Source: Cruorifilaria tuberocauda (lineage: Eukaryota > Nematoda > Chromadorea > Rhabditida > Onchocercidae). From it: a DNA stretch of 64,000 nt. The stretch is taken from assembly GCA_013365365.1 (NCBI GenBank), contig JABVXU010000091.1, positions 98,835-162,834 of the forward strand, written 5' to 3'. Below, in pieces: positions 36,750 through 58,299 of the stretch (positions are counted from its first letter, which is position 1; the number at the start of each line of letters is the position of its first letter). Position numbers and translations under genes: made by a program. A model generated the notes under the pieces. It was not told where the DNA came from and ran no database searches. It saw only the letters and a list, made by a program, of their open reading frames with translations.

Positions 36750-39700
36750 GCATGTACATGCACACACGCATATGCAATAACGCTCACAGCCTCATTTGAT
36801 TTTTGGGAAAGTATTGCGTCTACTTTAATACCTCCAGTTATGCTGATAATTCGATAAAATTTGGCAAGCAATAACTAAATAAATTAACTGTGGTAGTTAT
36901 TTGGATGTTTTTGTTTGTTTAAGTTACTGTAAAATCAAATGCATAGATTTTCAACGGAGATTAGGTTTACAAATTATTGTCATCACCCACACCAATTACG
37001 GATTAAACATGATGGTTGTTGCCTGCGTAAGTCCTTCTCAAATAACCCATGTACACTTCCACTCTTGGATGCATCATTCCTCAAAATGCCATGTGCTACT
37101 CTAAATCGGATAGTCCGGTTTTCGCTCCTAGAATTTCCTCGTTGATGAATATATTAATAAATAAACGTAATTGATGTTGAAACGATTAGAATAGACAAAC
37201 GAATATTGTTGTCCTAATATCTGGATACAACAATTGGGTTCAGTTTCTCTTCTTGCTGTTCACTGATCGTACCTCTTCATTTTAAATTTAGGTCATGAAA
37301 TGTTGAAACATTAACCGAGTATAACTTAAAGGTTATTCATTTTCTCTAGCGTTCGAATAAGCTAAACTTCTGTTTTCGGAGTTTAAAAATTTCTCAAAAG
37401 TGTCAACCGATGAGCACATCGGAGGTAGAAACTTTTAAGAGGAATAAATGAAATTTTCATTTGGAAATAAATGATGGTTTAAAGTAGAGATAGGATATTA
37501 AATTCAGCTAAAATTGAAGAAAACAGATTGTAGAAAGAGACGAATACCATTTATGTACATTACGTCAATATCCGGAGCACTTTATCAGACTGATATTTTC
37601 ATTTACTTTCCGCATTAAATGCTTAAACTGTGTCACCTGTTCTATCAACAAAATCGGCTATTTTTATTAAAAGTAAAATATTCTAGCGAGGAAATTGAAA
37701 TGAATCTCATAAATTTCTTTTCTTTTATAACTGAAATGAGTAAGAACTCATTTCATGTCTTGATATACCGAATTTAAATTTGTCATATTCATAGCAGTAA
37801 TTAGGAAATGTGGACGGTATTACCACTTAAAAAATATTATCCTTATTTGCGATGTAACTCAATTGAAGTTGCGGTGCTGTATAAATTTCATGTTGCGAAA
37901 AAAACTATGCAAGAAATTATTGAGTTCATGCTAGTTATTTCTTGTCATAACGATTTTTACCCCGTTTTGAGATCGCAAATTTTCATGACAGCTGATATTT
38001 AAATCAATCATAGGTGAATAAATACGAAAAAATCTAATTTATTGACGTGAGAGTTCAGATAACACCTGTTGGTTTTCTGTTATGGGGCAGCTAGACAACA
38101 AGGTATCATCGTTTTTCTCCTCTCACGAATATTTTTGAACAAAGCTGGTCAATCACCACTATTAACATCTGCCGCAATTTTGTTTCCCCGTTGTCCAAAT
38201 TTATAACCTTTCAATTTCAAAAATTTTCGTCGTTTCGATACAGATCTTACCATCAATCTCTTTGAACTATCTACATCGTTGCTCTAAGCATTTCTTGCTC
38301 CTCTTCTTTACTCCCTATCTCGCCCATAGAATATTTAAATTTAAAATGCATCTTTTGCTTTTGAAGAAGCAATTATGACCTTATAATTGTATTCAGAAGA
38401 ATTGCTTAAATATAGTGGGAAATTTTGAGCTTGGAACATTTTGGAAATAAATTTAATAGGCACGAAAATTTCGAACAAGTTTTTACTAACAGATTCATAT
38501 AAAATATTGAAGATTCAGACCGTGATGAAGTCTTCACTATTAAATTTCAAAAAATCGGAAACTTAATGAAAACTATAGTTTCATTTACGTAGTACTGCCG
38601 TTGACGTCATCTTATAGAGTTAGAGTTCAAGCTTTTGAGAAATTAATTGTAAACTGGAATAGAATTATGAAAATTTTGATTTATCCATTTCCTTCATTCA
38701 ACAATGCTCTTTATAAATGCAATAATAAAACGTTATCTGTCAGTAATAAATGAAATAGGTATTGTAACTTATTATCTGCTAGTAATAAGAGGAGAATAAG
38801 GAAATGAAGAAAAGAGGAAGGGTGAAGCAGCTGCCAAGCAAGCATTATTGTATATCGAAAAATATCCCATTACCCCTTCTTTCCATTTCTTAAACAAACA
38901 GGTGCAAATTCGGCACTTTCCAGTAAACCCGCCCTCATTCAACTCCACCTTCGTTGCTTCCTATACTTTTGTAAATCTTTTATTACCGTATACCAAAATA
39001 GCTGGTGCATTTGATATAGTGTTAAGCCAACATTGATCGGTTAGTTAATGAGAGTTAATCATTGCTTGTTCCCTTTGTCCTTTTCAAATGTCCTCATATC
39101 AACCATCTGAGCACCTTTATCTTTGTCTAGCGGGGATGCTGGTGTGAGAAATTTGCGTAGAAAATATTGATATTGAGCTTTTCAAGTATATCACTGTTTA
39201 AAATATTTTTGTTACGAATCACTGGAAAAAGATGTCTGATTGAGATGGAATATTTTTTCAATGAAATGGACAAGAACTTAAATTAAACGAGTTTTATCTT
39301 TACGATTATGCAGATAAATCTTTATTTCTTTGTAAACAAGGAAGGTTTTTTTTTCGGTTAATTTTGCTGAAATTCGTTATTTGGTTATTCTTACAGGAAC
39401 GAGATCCTAGAGTTGTAATTATGAAGTTCGGAGTATCATCTGTGAATTTCGATTGGCATACTACATGGTAGTTTGGTGGTTCACTTTATATGCTTTGAAA
39501 AGGAATCAGCTAGTGGGGAGGGACCAGTAAAATTATCTTTCTTGTTGAACTGAAAAACGATGCGTGTAAATCAATGAGTAGTATAATGGAGCATAATATA
39601 TACATCAGATGCCTTCAGAAGCAGTGAAGATGTATTGAACTTTGAGAGCTTCATGTGATATCACTGATGGACTTGAATTTATTTGTCGTAGTTATGTTGG

Positions 39701-40968
39701 CCGCATAATGCATTGTTTTTGTTCTTTAGTATTCACTAGCAGTGCCAATCTTGATTAGAAGTTCGTTTTCATAGCTAATGACAATTGTTCAGTGTAGCTT
39801 TGTAACGATAGTATTCGTATCGTAATGGTAAGTAATATATAATATCGCACAGATATGTGATGTTTTTGGTAGAATGGACATGTCGGCAAAATGACTTCGT
39901 CCTTTATCTCTTATGAATATAAAATATGCTTAAAATAATGCTTAAAGGTTTGTCGGCCTAATCCAATAACCTTAAAAGTTGAAGTGTTCATATGATGTTA
40001 ATGATATCGAGTTTTCGCATATGCGGGAAGTATAATAGGAAAAAAGAGAAATGTAAAACAGAGGAATTGAACTTCTGTAGGGGTCATATTTGGAACCTTC
40101 TGTCGGTTATACACATTAGTGACCGTTAAAGAAGCTTGTTAACCCGTAAAATAGAGCTCACGACCTTCGCTTACCTCCTTCTTTCTGGAGAAGAGACCAT
40201 CTGTTCCATAGTTGTGTCCTCCTCCTGTTATATTCCGATTCTCTTCAGAGTTGCAGTAGACTTCCGTATACGTATATGCTCCCGTCCTCAGCATCACTTC
40301 CCTAATTGTCACTAAATATCTTATCCGCTTTCGTTTCTTTCTTCCATTATAGCCCTTTGTATGTTTGTATTGACCGTGAGATTATACAGATGAGCACCTG
40401 TATTGTTGCTTAAACATCTCCTTTTTACCCCGCCCACAACCTCCAGAAGATTACCTTCAATTATGACCATTTGGTCCTCATTTATCAAAACATCTTATAT
40501 GACACCTTCACAGTTCCTGGAAATTATTTGTAGCAGATGAATATCACTACTCCTTTTAGCTAAAAATTTCTTTGTTCTCCTTCAAAATGCTTTTAAAGAG
40601 TGATTAGTTTACAATTTTTAAAACTTCTTTCAGGAATGTATATATCTCTTTAGATCCCCATTTTGCTTCTGGCATTGCATGATTGTTTATTCCTGTTTTA
40701 TCTGCATCAAATTCTATGCGTCTTACGATATTCTACGATAGCTGTAATTATTTTAGATATACCATGGACCATGGATCCTCTGCCATCGTTACGGGTATTT
40801 GTAACAGATGATTTGATTGAGTGCATTTTCATTGGAGGAATTCATAGTTTCTAAAAGGAACACGATGTTACTGATTTAGAATTACCCAAACGCTTAGCAG
40901 GAGAACCGTAAGTAGTTGTTGGCGAAGCTTTCCATAGGTGTAGGAAATATTTTGGAAGGAGGATAAGG

Positions 40969-41031
40969 CTGCTGCTACTGCTGCTACTGTTACCGCTACT
41001 GCTACTGCTACTGCTGCTGCTGCTGCTGCTT
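40969..41031. repeat. GCT/ACT trinucleotide tract
   Basis: Runs of GCTGCTACT and then GCTGCTGCTGCT. On the minus strand this reads as an alanine/valine run within a 67-codon frame with no other features, so it is a repeat and not a gene. Confidence 0.9.
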
Positions 41032-43607
41032 TAGCAGGATGATTTGAAGAATGAATAGCAATAGCGTTCAATTGAGAAAGAAGAAATGAAAGGCAGCAGG
41101 ACAGATGGGTTCAAACTAATCCATTTTGGCTGGCCTGTCTCTGGCGCTACTATACCTCATCTCTCTTATCCAATTACTTAATGTCTCAGTCGTCCTGTTC
41201 GGTGTGTGTATTGAGCGCCTTACCTTCTACTTCACCTATAGTTAAATCGTCACCTCATGCCTCGTCCTTTATTGCTGCTTCAGCAGAACGGACATTTCCG
41301 TCACGTCCATGTTCTCGATACTGCAATTCTCCTATCCTTGAATACATGCTTTTCTCGTTACACAATCACGAAGGCTATTATAAAATAGCATTTTTTTTGG
41401 TCTTATTAAACTGTACATCGTAAATGTAGGGAATGAGTATGGTCACTCTTAACCACTGGTCCCTTATCAGCCTCTATTCTCTTTTCTCCTCAATCACTGA
41501 TCTATATGTAAATAGCGCCTCTATTCCTGTTCATCTTTTATCCTAAACTTTCAATCCAAAAATGAATCCTTTTCCATGTAAGCAAATTTCCGCCGAATTC
41601 AAGTAATCGTGGCTGAAGATACTCTTTTATTAAAATCACTGTGATTCATTATCTTTCGGTTGCGTAATTTTAGTAACAAAAAATGTTGCAAGAGAGGAGA
41701 AACAAAAGGTGAGTTATAAGTCACCATTTGTTCAGCCTCGTAAAACATTTCGTGATATAGGCAAGAGTTATATTGATTCATTCTGTGATGATTCCCAAAA
41801 ATCAGAAGACCTCAGTCTGATTACCTTTTCCAGCTCGTCTCTTAGTTGTAATGCGATCGCACGTCATGCATATAATCAGTATACCTTTGGAAAAACATTA
41901 ACGATATGTCCATTTTGATTGACTCATTGATTAGGTTATCGAATATTTGGTCTTTCCGTTGCTAGTAACTGGGGTTTTTAAAACAGTGTGCTTCCATACT
42001 TGTTGCTTATAGATTTTCTATTGAATAGCCATGAAATAGCTTTGTGAAGAAATCTAATCACTAATTAATATGACGATTAATATTATCAATTAGGATTAAT
42101 ATGATAATAAATTTTAATCAGTCAAATGGTCTTCCAGCAGTTAAATCTGCCAATAAGTTATTCCAGTTGGAATTATTCCATATGTTTATAAAAAATTATT
42201 CGCGATAGAGCGATTTATTGGAACTATAAACAGAAAGAATTTTAGCCCACAGAACAATCAATGATGTTTGGACACAGTTCAGCACTTTTGTATAGACTAT
42301 TTCAAGCGACCACACTACATTCTTTTAGTCTTCGACTCAGTAACCCACAGCAAGCTTTTCATTAAACGAATGACTTTCTCTCACTCACCGTCATATTTCT
42401 GGAACATGTGACGAAATTTTTTTTTGCAAATAGCTTTTGCAGAATATTGAAAATGTGTTTCAGCCGAAGTTGCACCTTTGTGCTTATTTACATTCCTTCA
42501 CATTGTATTCCTTCATCTTACTTTAATCATCTCCGGAACCATATCATTATCGTTTATCGATATCATCAAAAACAATTTCAGTGATTCTTTTTTTGATTTT
42601 TTACACTATGGACGTGTTTATCATTGTGTAATTCGTCAGATACCTTAGATAAATTCGATTAATTGGTTGCATTTTGCATTTATTTGTTGAAATTAGGCAG
42701 CAATAGCTAGAGGAGAAAATAAATGTTTTGTTCACCTTTATTGCTAATAGATAATATGGATAGATAGTTACACGAGTGGGAGTGAGATCAATTTCTCAGG
42801 TGCTGCTGAAATAAGATCATGTTTGACAGTTGTTTTCTCAATCCACTACATCCTTTGTACGACGAATTTTTCGAAACATTATAAGCAGAACACCTGTGTA
42901 TGTTTGTGTAGATGCTTCCTCTTTCCCTTTCATCCCTAATGAAAATGCTTCTTATTAACGTCGCAGTTTATATTTCCTGTTTTCTTTCCAACTTCTCTCT
43001 TTTTCTCTCTCATAGACCTACACTTTGTATTCATTTTTAGATGTTATTTTAATATTAAATTCATCGAAATTACAGAAGGCACTGAATTCGTGTGCTGAGA
43101 TGAACTCCACACCAACGTTTTTTGAAGTAATCGGAAAATTTTTCTGAACATTTGAGCATATGCAAGAAGCGATGAAGTGAGTGTTGTGGTTTACAATGAT
43201 GATGTAGTTTGCTTGATTAAAGCTAAAGCATGCGTATATATCTGTTGTATTATATGAGCGAAAAGTACAGGACAAAACCAGCAGCTGGACTAGACGGAAT
43301 GATTCGGCATCGTGAGCCAGAGTAACAAGAAATCGATACATGAATTCTGACAATCCTTCTTTTATCTCTAGCAAATCACAGTGCTTATCATTCTTAAAAC
43401 TTTTTGAAGCGGTCGGTTTTTGCATCAGTAAATCATTCTGGAGTAAGTGGTTCTGTTTTTCACTGTCAAAATTATCGTTTGCGGTCTACTCTGATCGATT
43501 TATACCATTTCGCGCTTTCGTGTATTACACGAATTTAATTACAGTATTACATCTATGGTGTGTGTTCGCAGAACTGCAGACCACTGTTAATAGTAAGGAG
43601 TAGGAGG

Positions 43608-52159
<8,552 letters not shown>

Positions 52160-55100
52160 TGGATTTGATCCAGTGAACTTATTACTTTTTACTGCAGGAG
52201 TGTGTGGCTCACTTTCAATTGGTGAGCTTTTAAGATATTTTGGGACTTGACAGTTTTTTCAAAAATATTTCGTCTACGATTTTTCGAGGAAAATGGATCT
52301 ACTCGAAAATTCTGATATTTTTAAAATTTGTTAAATGTGATTTGCGTGAGCTGTGAAGCTGTTAATTTAATATATGGTGCTAGAAGTGTAGAATTGTTGT
52401 CCTTCTTTCGCTTAGTTCTGTTGGTACCTTTTGTATAAAATCACTCACTTTTTAAGTTCATTATTCATTTTTAGTGATAACTTACTTCCTTGATTTAGAA
52501 ATTTGATGATTATTAAAATCCAATTTCAATTTGAAAGAATTTTTTTATATTCTTCACCCTTCTGATTATTGAGGATACCGAAATCATAACCACTATTGCT
52601 TGATTTGTAATAAATTTTGTTTTTGTGGAAATGAAACATCCGTTACAAATTTGGTATAAACTATATGGTAAATGTGGATTTATTGTGTTTCCTGTTGTCA
52701 TAATCATCAATAACAAAGCAAAGGTTTGTATCAGTAATGTGAAAGTTAATCATTTCTTGTCATTGTCGTTGTGCAATCGTTGCTTTTTGGTCAAGATGCT
52801 TCGATCTCCACCACCGGTACTTCGATGTAAAAAAATTTCAATTTATTTGTGCAGTTCCTACATACCTCACTTGATTATTTGATAAGAAGAACATAGATGC
52901 CAATTTAAAATTTAATTGTTCAGCAAAGTCGTTGATGAGTTTCAGGTTATAGTCTACAGAAGTATTAAAACTTATTGCAGGAATCCGGAACAAATTCATA
53001 AAGTTTTGTCCTGCCTATAAAAAGCAATATATAAATTTATTCATCTCTGGACTGCGCGCCAACCCGTTTATTCAGCGATTCATTTATTGGAAAGTTTAAC
53101 ATCTGACTTGTAGCAACTTGGTTCTTCGTTTTCTAGTCTTACAATTTTTTGTTAACTTCTCTCAAAACTTATGTCCTCTAAATTCCTCTTCCTCTTTTCA
53201 TGCTTTCAAGTTGAATTTTTGTTTTAATATGCATTGTTTGAATTGCTACGAATTTTTAAAGCACGATTATCATCCTCTCTTGTTTGCGGTAATTTACAGT
53301 AACGATCGAAAAAAGTCATATGAGATTAGCAAAAGATCGAGACTTTCTAATTCAGTGTTGAAATGTGTTCTATGAAGTGGAACTATCATTAATTGTAATC
53401 TATTTATTGAAATATTTTCTTCATTCTTCCCACATTAACTATTGGAGAAGTGGGAACGTTTCAAGTTTTGCTGTTTTGATTGCAATAGGCCTTTTTAAAT
53501 GTATTTGCTAAGGGAAACTTTGAATAGACTATACGGTGGTGAATCAATGGCTTATATTGTTTGATATGTAATTTAAGCGCTTAGTATATCATGTTTTTTT
53601 GTTTTTTCGAGAAACTGTAGGATAGTATATGTTCTACTTAAAGTATTGAGACTCAAAATAAACTTTTAATCCAAAAATGGATTAAATAAAGATGGTGTAA
53701 AATGGTTTATACTACTTAAATACCATAGTGTTTTTTATAACATTATGGATATGCAGTATGCATAACTGCTGTAATTTCGTAATGGAGCGTTAATAGAGTT
53801 GCTTCTAAAAGCATTCTGGAAACAATCAAAATCAGTGTGGCTTTGTTTGAGATAACCGTGGAATTCATAGTTTTGATAGCTTGAGCAATTTTTCAAAATA
53901 CTATCTTTGAGACATCATTTCACTTCAGATCAAACATCAAACTTGAGCTTTACACCGGCATATGTAACAGATATTAACATAATGCGAGGTTGGAGTAAGT
54001 ACATCTGTAATATGTAAGGTTGTATTTGCGCCTAATTAATGAAACCATTTTAACAGGAAAAGTAACTTATTCATGCTGTTGTGGAGTTCATGGACGTAAT
54101 GAAATTGTATTTATCTGCCGTTGTTCAGCTTTATAATTTCTTTGGATAACCGATCTTTCGTTTGAAATAGTAAAATTTAAAGGGACAGTAATTCGCAGTT
54201 GCTGAATTAAGCAAGAGTAAATTGCAGAAAAATTAAATGTAGCGAGTCCAATGATGAACAAGATATACTGAGCTGGCTTTAGTGGAAATAGATTTTAATT
54301 TTGATATTTTGAAAGAATTACTTTTGAATAATTTCCAATATTTTTGTACTTGAAGAAATCAGATCGGAGTAGAAAAGAAAGAATTTGGATGATGAAAAAG
54401 CTTAAATAGAAAAAAAATCAATTGTACACGTAATAAATAATTAGCTAAAATTGATAGTAGAATTATTGACCACTGTCATCGATTAGAAGTGCAACAGCAA
54501 AACAGACTGGAAGTTTTGATTTCTATGTAACTATCATTTCTGATATTTGCGAAATTGTAAAACGACAAGGCTTGCAGAGTTCTCAGTTTAATAATTTGAA
54601 ATTTCGACTGGGACATTTTTTGAACTCATAATTTGTAATTATTTCATTCCGTGTAGGACAAATCGACTGAAGTAAAACTTGGTGGAGAAAATTGCTTTCG
54701 TTATACAGAAATCTAGAGGATAGATTATTACACTTATGAATCGGAAATGAAACTTTCATTGTTCATCGTAGTGTTCTAACTCGACAGATTTATCCCTACT
54801 TATCGAAACAATGAATCTCTTCTAATAGATGAGACAAGGCGGCTATAAAATTGTGCGATTTGAAGCATTGGCAGTGTTAGTGTTCGATTGACTAACCCAC
54901 TGTCGTTTTGAAAACTCAGTCACCATAGATAGCTACAGCTACAATCTGTTAAAATTATCCTTTCTGTACTGAATTGGCTAAAAATTTCCTTTGGGACATT
55001 GCACATGCCTCCCTGGGAACTCAGATTTGAAATGCATCATCAAATTTGTAACCAATAAAAACAGAGAACAAAGATTTTTTATATTCATTTTTATGAAATT

Positions 55101-58100
55101 TAATTGTAGTCTTTATCTTAAACTGGAAATATTTCCTATCAATGATAATTGGCGAGAAACTTATGTGTGCATACACATGTTTGTACGATAAAGATCATTT
55201 CAGATCTCACCTTTGGTTAAATAAAAAAGTAAACGAATAGAAAGAATATTGAAGGGAAGAAGGGAGAATAGAATATAGAAGAGGGATTTACCGTGCTAAT
55301 GAGCTACGTGAGTTGTCCTGAAGGAGATATGGATGAGGGTTTTGCTATCGATAAAGGAGAAGAAAGGAAGCTTCCCTTAATGAGCCGCCATTCTTGTAAA
55401 TCATCCAATTGAAGAGCTCTCCTGCGACCTTGACATATGGTCAATAAAATTAACATAGCTGTTTAATCTCCTTTCCCGGCGCACTTGGCCTCATATGCTT
55501 TCTTCTACAACAAGTCAAACAGAACTCATGTAAATTAAACCTATGCTGTAGGGAACTGACCACTCAACTATCTATATCGAAATATAAGCCGTAAACAACG
55601 ACAAATTAGCACAGTTAATAAATTATCACAGTGAATATTTAAAAATATTTGAAAAATTTGGTGAAACAGGAGACAAAATCTTGCATCGAGAACAAATCAA
55701 ATATTTTATATTAAACCTTCTTATAATATATCATATGTAATTGGCTTTTTGATACTTCCCATTTTGATGAGCCATATAAAGTTTTATTGTTTATCATTGC
55801 TATCAACAGCTAGATTCCAACGCAAAAATACGTCATGTTTACAAATTTTAAATGCAATCCGCTAGTTTCAAAATTTGTCCGCACCATAGGTTCTTTTCAC
55901 TTTAATTAGAGATAAAGCTTCTCAAGAACACCACGTCGTCGTGACATAGAAACGCTTACAGGAAGCGATTAATAATACCATTAGGACTCCATAAAGTTCA
56001 AAATTTAAATACTTTCATTCTAATATTTGATTTCAAAAAGCGATTAAATTGTCCTTACGAAAAGCAAATTCTGTTTGAATTAAAACATTTCTTCATTAAA
56101 ACCTAAAATAGGTTTTCTTAGCAGTAATCAGGAATCGAAACAACTGATGTCCGATCTCTTCCACAAATCCACTTTGCATCGTATCACAATTATATGCAAA
56201 ACTTATCCAGCACAAAATTACCAATTAAATATTCTTTATGTAATGATTATTTTTTGAAATTTTGATTAATTTGAAGCAAATGGATGATCTTCCGAATCAA
56301 ATTTCTTCAAATTTAAATGATGTATTGAAGACAGAGTATCTAAACAATTTGACCTATCAATCTCGAGCAAAAGGAAATCGATCGTGACCGAAAAAAAAGT
56401 CCATAAAGCCATACGGTATATTCAAACTTTCTAGGATACCCTGAAAGTCCAAAAAAATAAATGCAAAAGAATTGAATTCAGCTCATATGAAGCAGATAAC
56501 AGATACAATTTCTAAATAAAAAAGCTATACCCTGGGATTACGCAAGGAAGTTTGATTCACTACTAATCAAGAATAGCGACTTGTTACCTGCATGCAGATA
56601 CTTATTTTAAAATTTAAGCATTGTGAAAATTGAATGATACGAAAACTGTTAATTTCCTCGTGCAGAAGTTCTATTAAAAAGTGATCACGGTAAGTAAACT
56701 GCAATATGTGAAGTACTATATGTGAATAATAAAAAAATGACTAGAAACAATAGCAATACATATTTCATTACATTCTTACGACGTAAGCAACGTTAAACAA
56801 AAACTGCGATTGATAAATTATAAGGAGTACATAGCCTTTGCTTTTGGTAAAGACAATGAAAAATATTTTGAGCTTTCAATTAAACTACTACTTCAAATTA
56901 TTTCATGTCGATATTAAATACTGATCATTACTCATTATATATTTATTCCAATTTTTCATTAAGAAAACTCTTGTCATACACTACGTCATAAATAGAAACA
57001 TAGAAAATGGAACCTTTTCTTCGTTGAAATGAGACCCTCATCATTGATCACTCGTTAATTTTCCCTGTTATCACGAAAACATTCGAAATCTACAAGTTTG
57101 CTACAAAGCTTAATAAATGACATCATTAAAATTTTGATAAATACCACCTCACAAATATAATGAAACGGCCAAAAGCAAAGATAGCGTATTGAGCGTTTCC
57201 ACTTCGCATTAAATCTAATCATTTAAAACATGAAATTTCAAAAAGTATATCTTCTTCTCTAAATCAATGCTAATGTAAAGCCGATAAAATGCTTATTTAT
57301 GATTAATAATAATAGGTTTGCAGCAAAATTTTATCATCACACCTTTCTAGAATTACTAGAGTCTTTAGTCAATTTGTCCTGATTTCTTAAGACATTAATA
57401 TATAAAACATAATTCTAGATCTCACATCCTAATTTGATTGCCATCTGATTCCTCTATTTACGTAAAGATACATAAAATTTCTATTTAATAACAAACTCAA
57501 AATTTGCTCATAAAATTCACACAAAATTTGAACCACTTTGTCTTTCCTCAGAATGAGGCTTTTTTTTGTAATAATCAAGTCATTATAAAAAAAAACAAAA
57601 AAGAGTGAGGTAACATTATACAACGTTGATAACTAAGAGGTCGATGAAAAAATATTTACATATAAATTTTGAACCGCACTTTAGAAATAAACTTCTCTAA
57701 ATCGATTTTAATTTATCTGTTTATAATTTTAACCAATAAAAATTCCAAATTTCTGCAAGTAATAAGAATTTCACTGGCAGAGGGATAAAAAGTGTTAACT
57801 AAAAAGCTTGCGCAATCCTAAAAGTACAGTTAGAGATGCCGATGCTTTATATCAAAAAGAGGTCGACGAAAGAATGTTCTTCGGTACCAAATACCAACAT
57901 AAACAAATGAACAAAATGCAAAATTGCAGGAAAATATTTTAAAAAAGGGGGCAGTGGAATGCTCTATAAACTAGGGGACTAAAACGATTACACAACTATG
58001 CAAATTAACGCGTTTTTTTAAAAAGTTCACATGAAGTCTATACAAATATATTTAGAAAAAATTTTTTCACTTAAGCTCAAAAAGTCAACCAAATTTTGAG

Positions 58101-58299
58101 AAAAAATTGAAAATTTTCAGTTGCTATAAATGGAATGTTGGAATTAAAGGAGATTTCCACAAAGTTTAAAGCTAGGCGGTAATGAATAACACAAAAGTAA
58201 TTGTGGTACAATTTTTCCTAAAAATTCCCGAGCTAAAATAAAGAAGCATATTTCATTGAGGGATGAATAAGGAAATAGTGGAACGATTTGTTCCTCGAA
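52160..58299. other. Convergent intergenic region between zag-1 and the Wnt gene
   Basis: About 6.1 kb between stop codons that face each other. AT-rich, with only short open frames (under 90 codons) that lack motifs. It must contain both 3' UTRs. No further gene or RNA recognised. Confidence 0.6.
53657..53662 (+). terminator. Candidate poly(A) signal downstream of zag-1
   Basis: AATAAA about 1.5 kb after the zag-1 stop. It would give a long 3' UTR. A nearer variant hexamer may be used instead. Confidence 0.3.

Larger units (their letters stand above)
22930..43607. other. Gene desert of about 20 kb upstream of zag-1
   Basis: I read all larger open frames on both strands and found none with recognisable protein motifs or consistent exon joins. 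The content is AT-rich unique sequence with scattered pyrimidine-rich blocks (33.5-33.8, 35.5-36.1, 41.1-41.3 kb), microsatellites, two less AT-rich islands (about 23.1-23.45 kb and 29.02-29.14 kb) and, from 31.5 kb on, many E2 boxes. Large flanking deserts are common for developmental transcription factors, so cis-regulatory DNA for zag-1 is the simplest reading. Unannotated non-coding RNAs cannot be excluded. Confidence 0.5.

Noticed and set aside
40868..41071. 67-codon minus-strand frame with alanine/valine runs
   Set aside because: It is the translation of a GCT/ACT trinucleotide repeat with no other features.
43018..43425. 135-codon open frame on the minus strand just before zag-1
   Set aside because: No recognisable motif, signal or exon partner. 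Its composition is that of AT-rich non-coding DNA.
22930..43607. tRNA, snRNA, spliced-leader RNA and rRNA genes
   Set aside because: I looked for conserved arms and the canonical spliced-leader 22-mer on both strands and recognised none. A covariance-model search was not possible.
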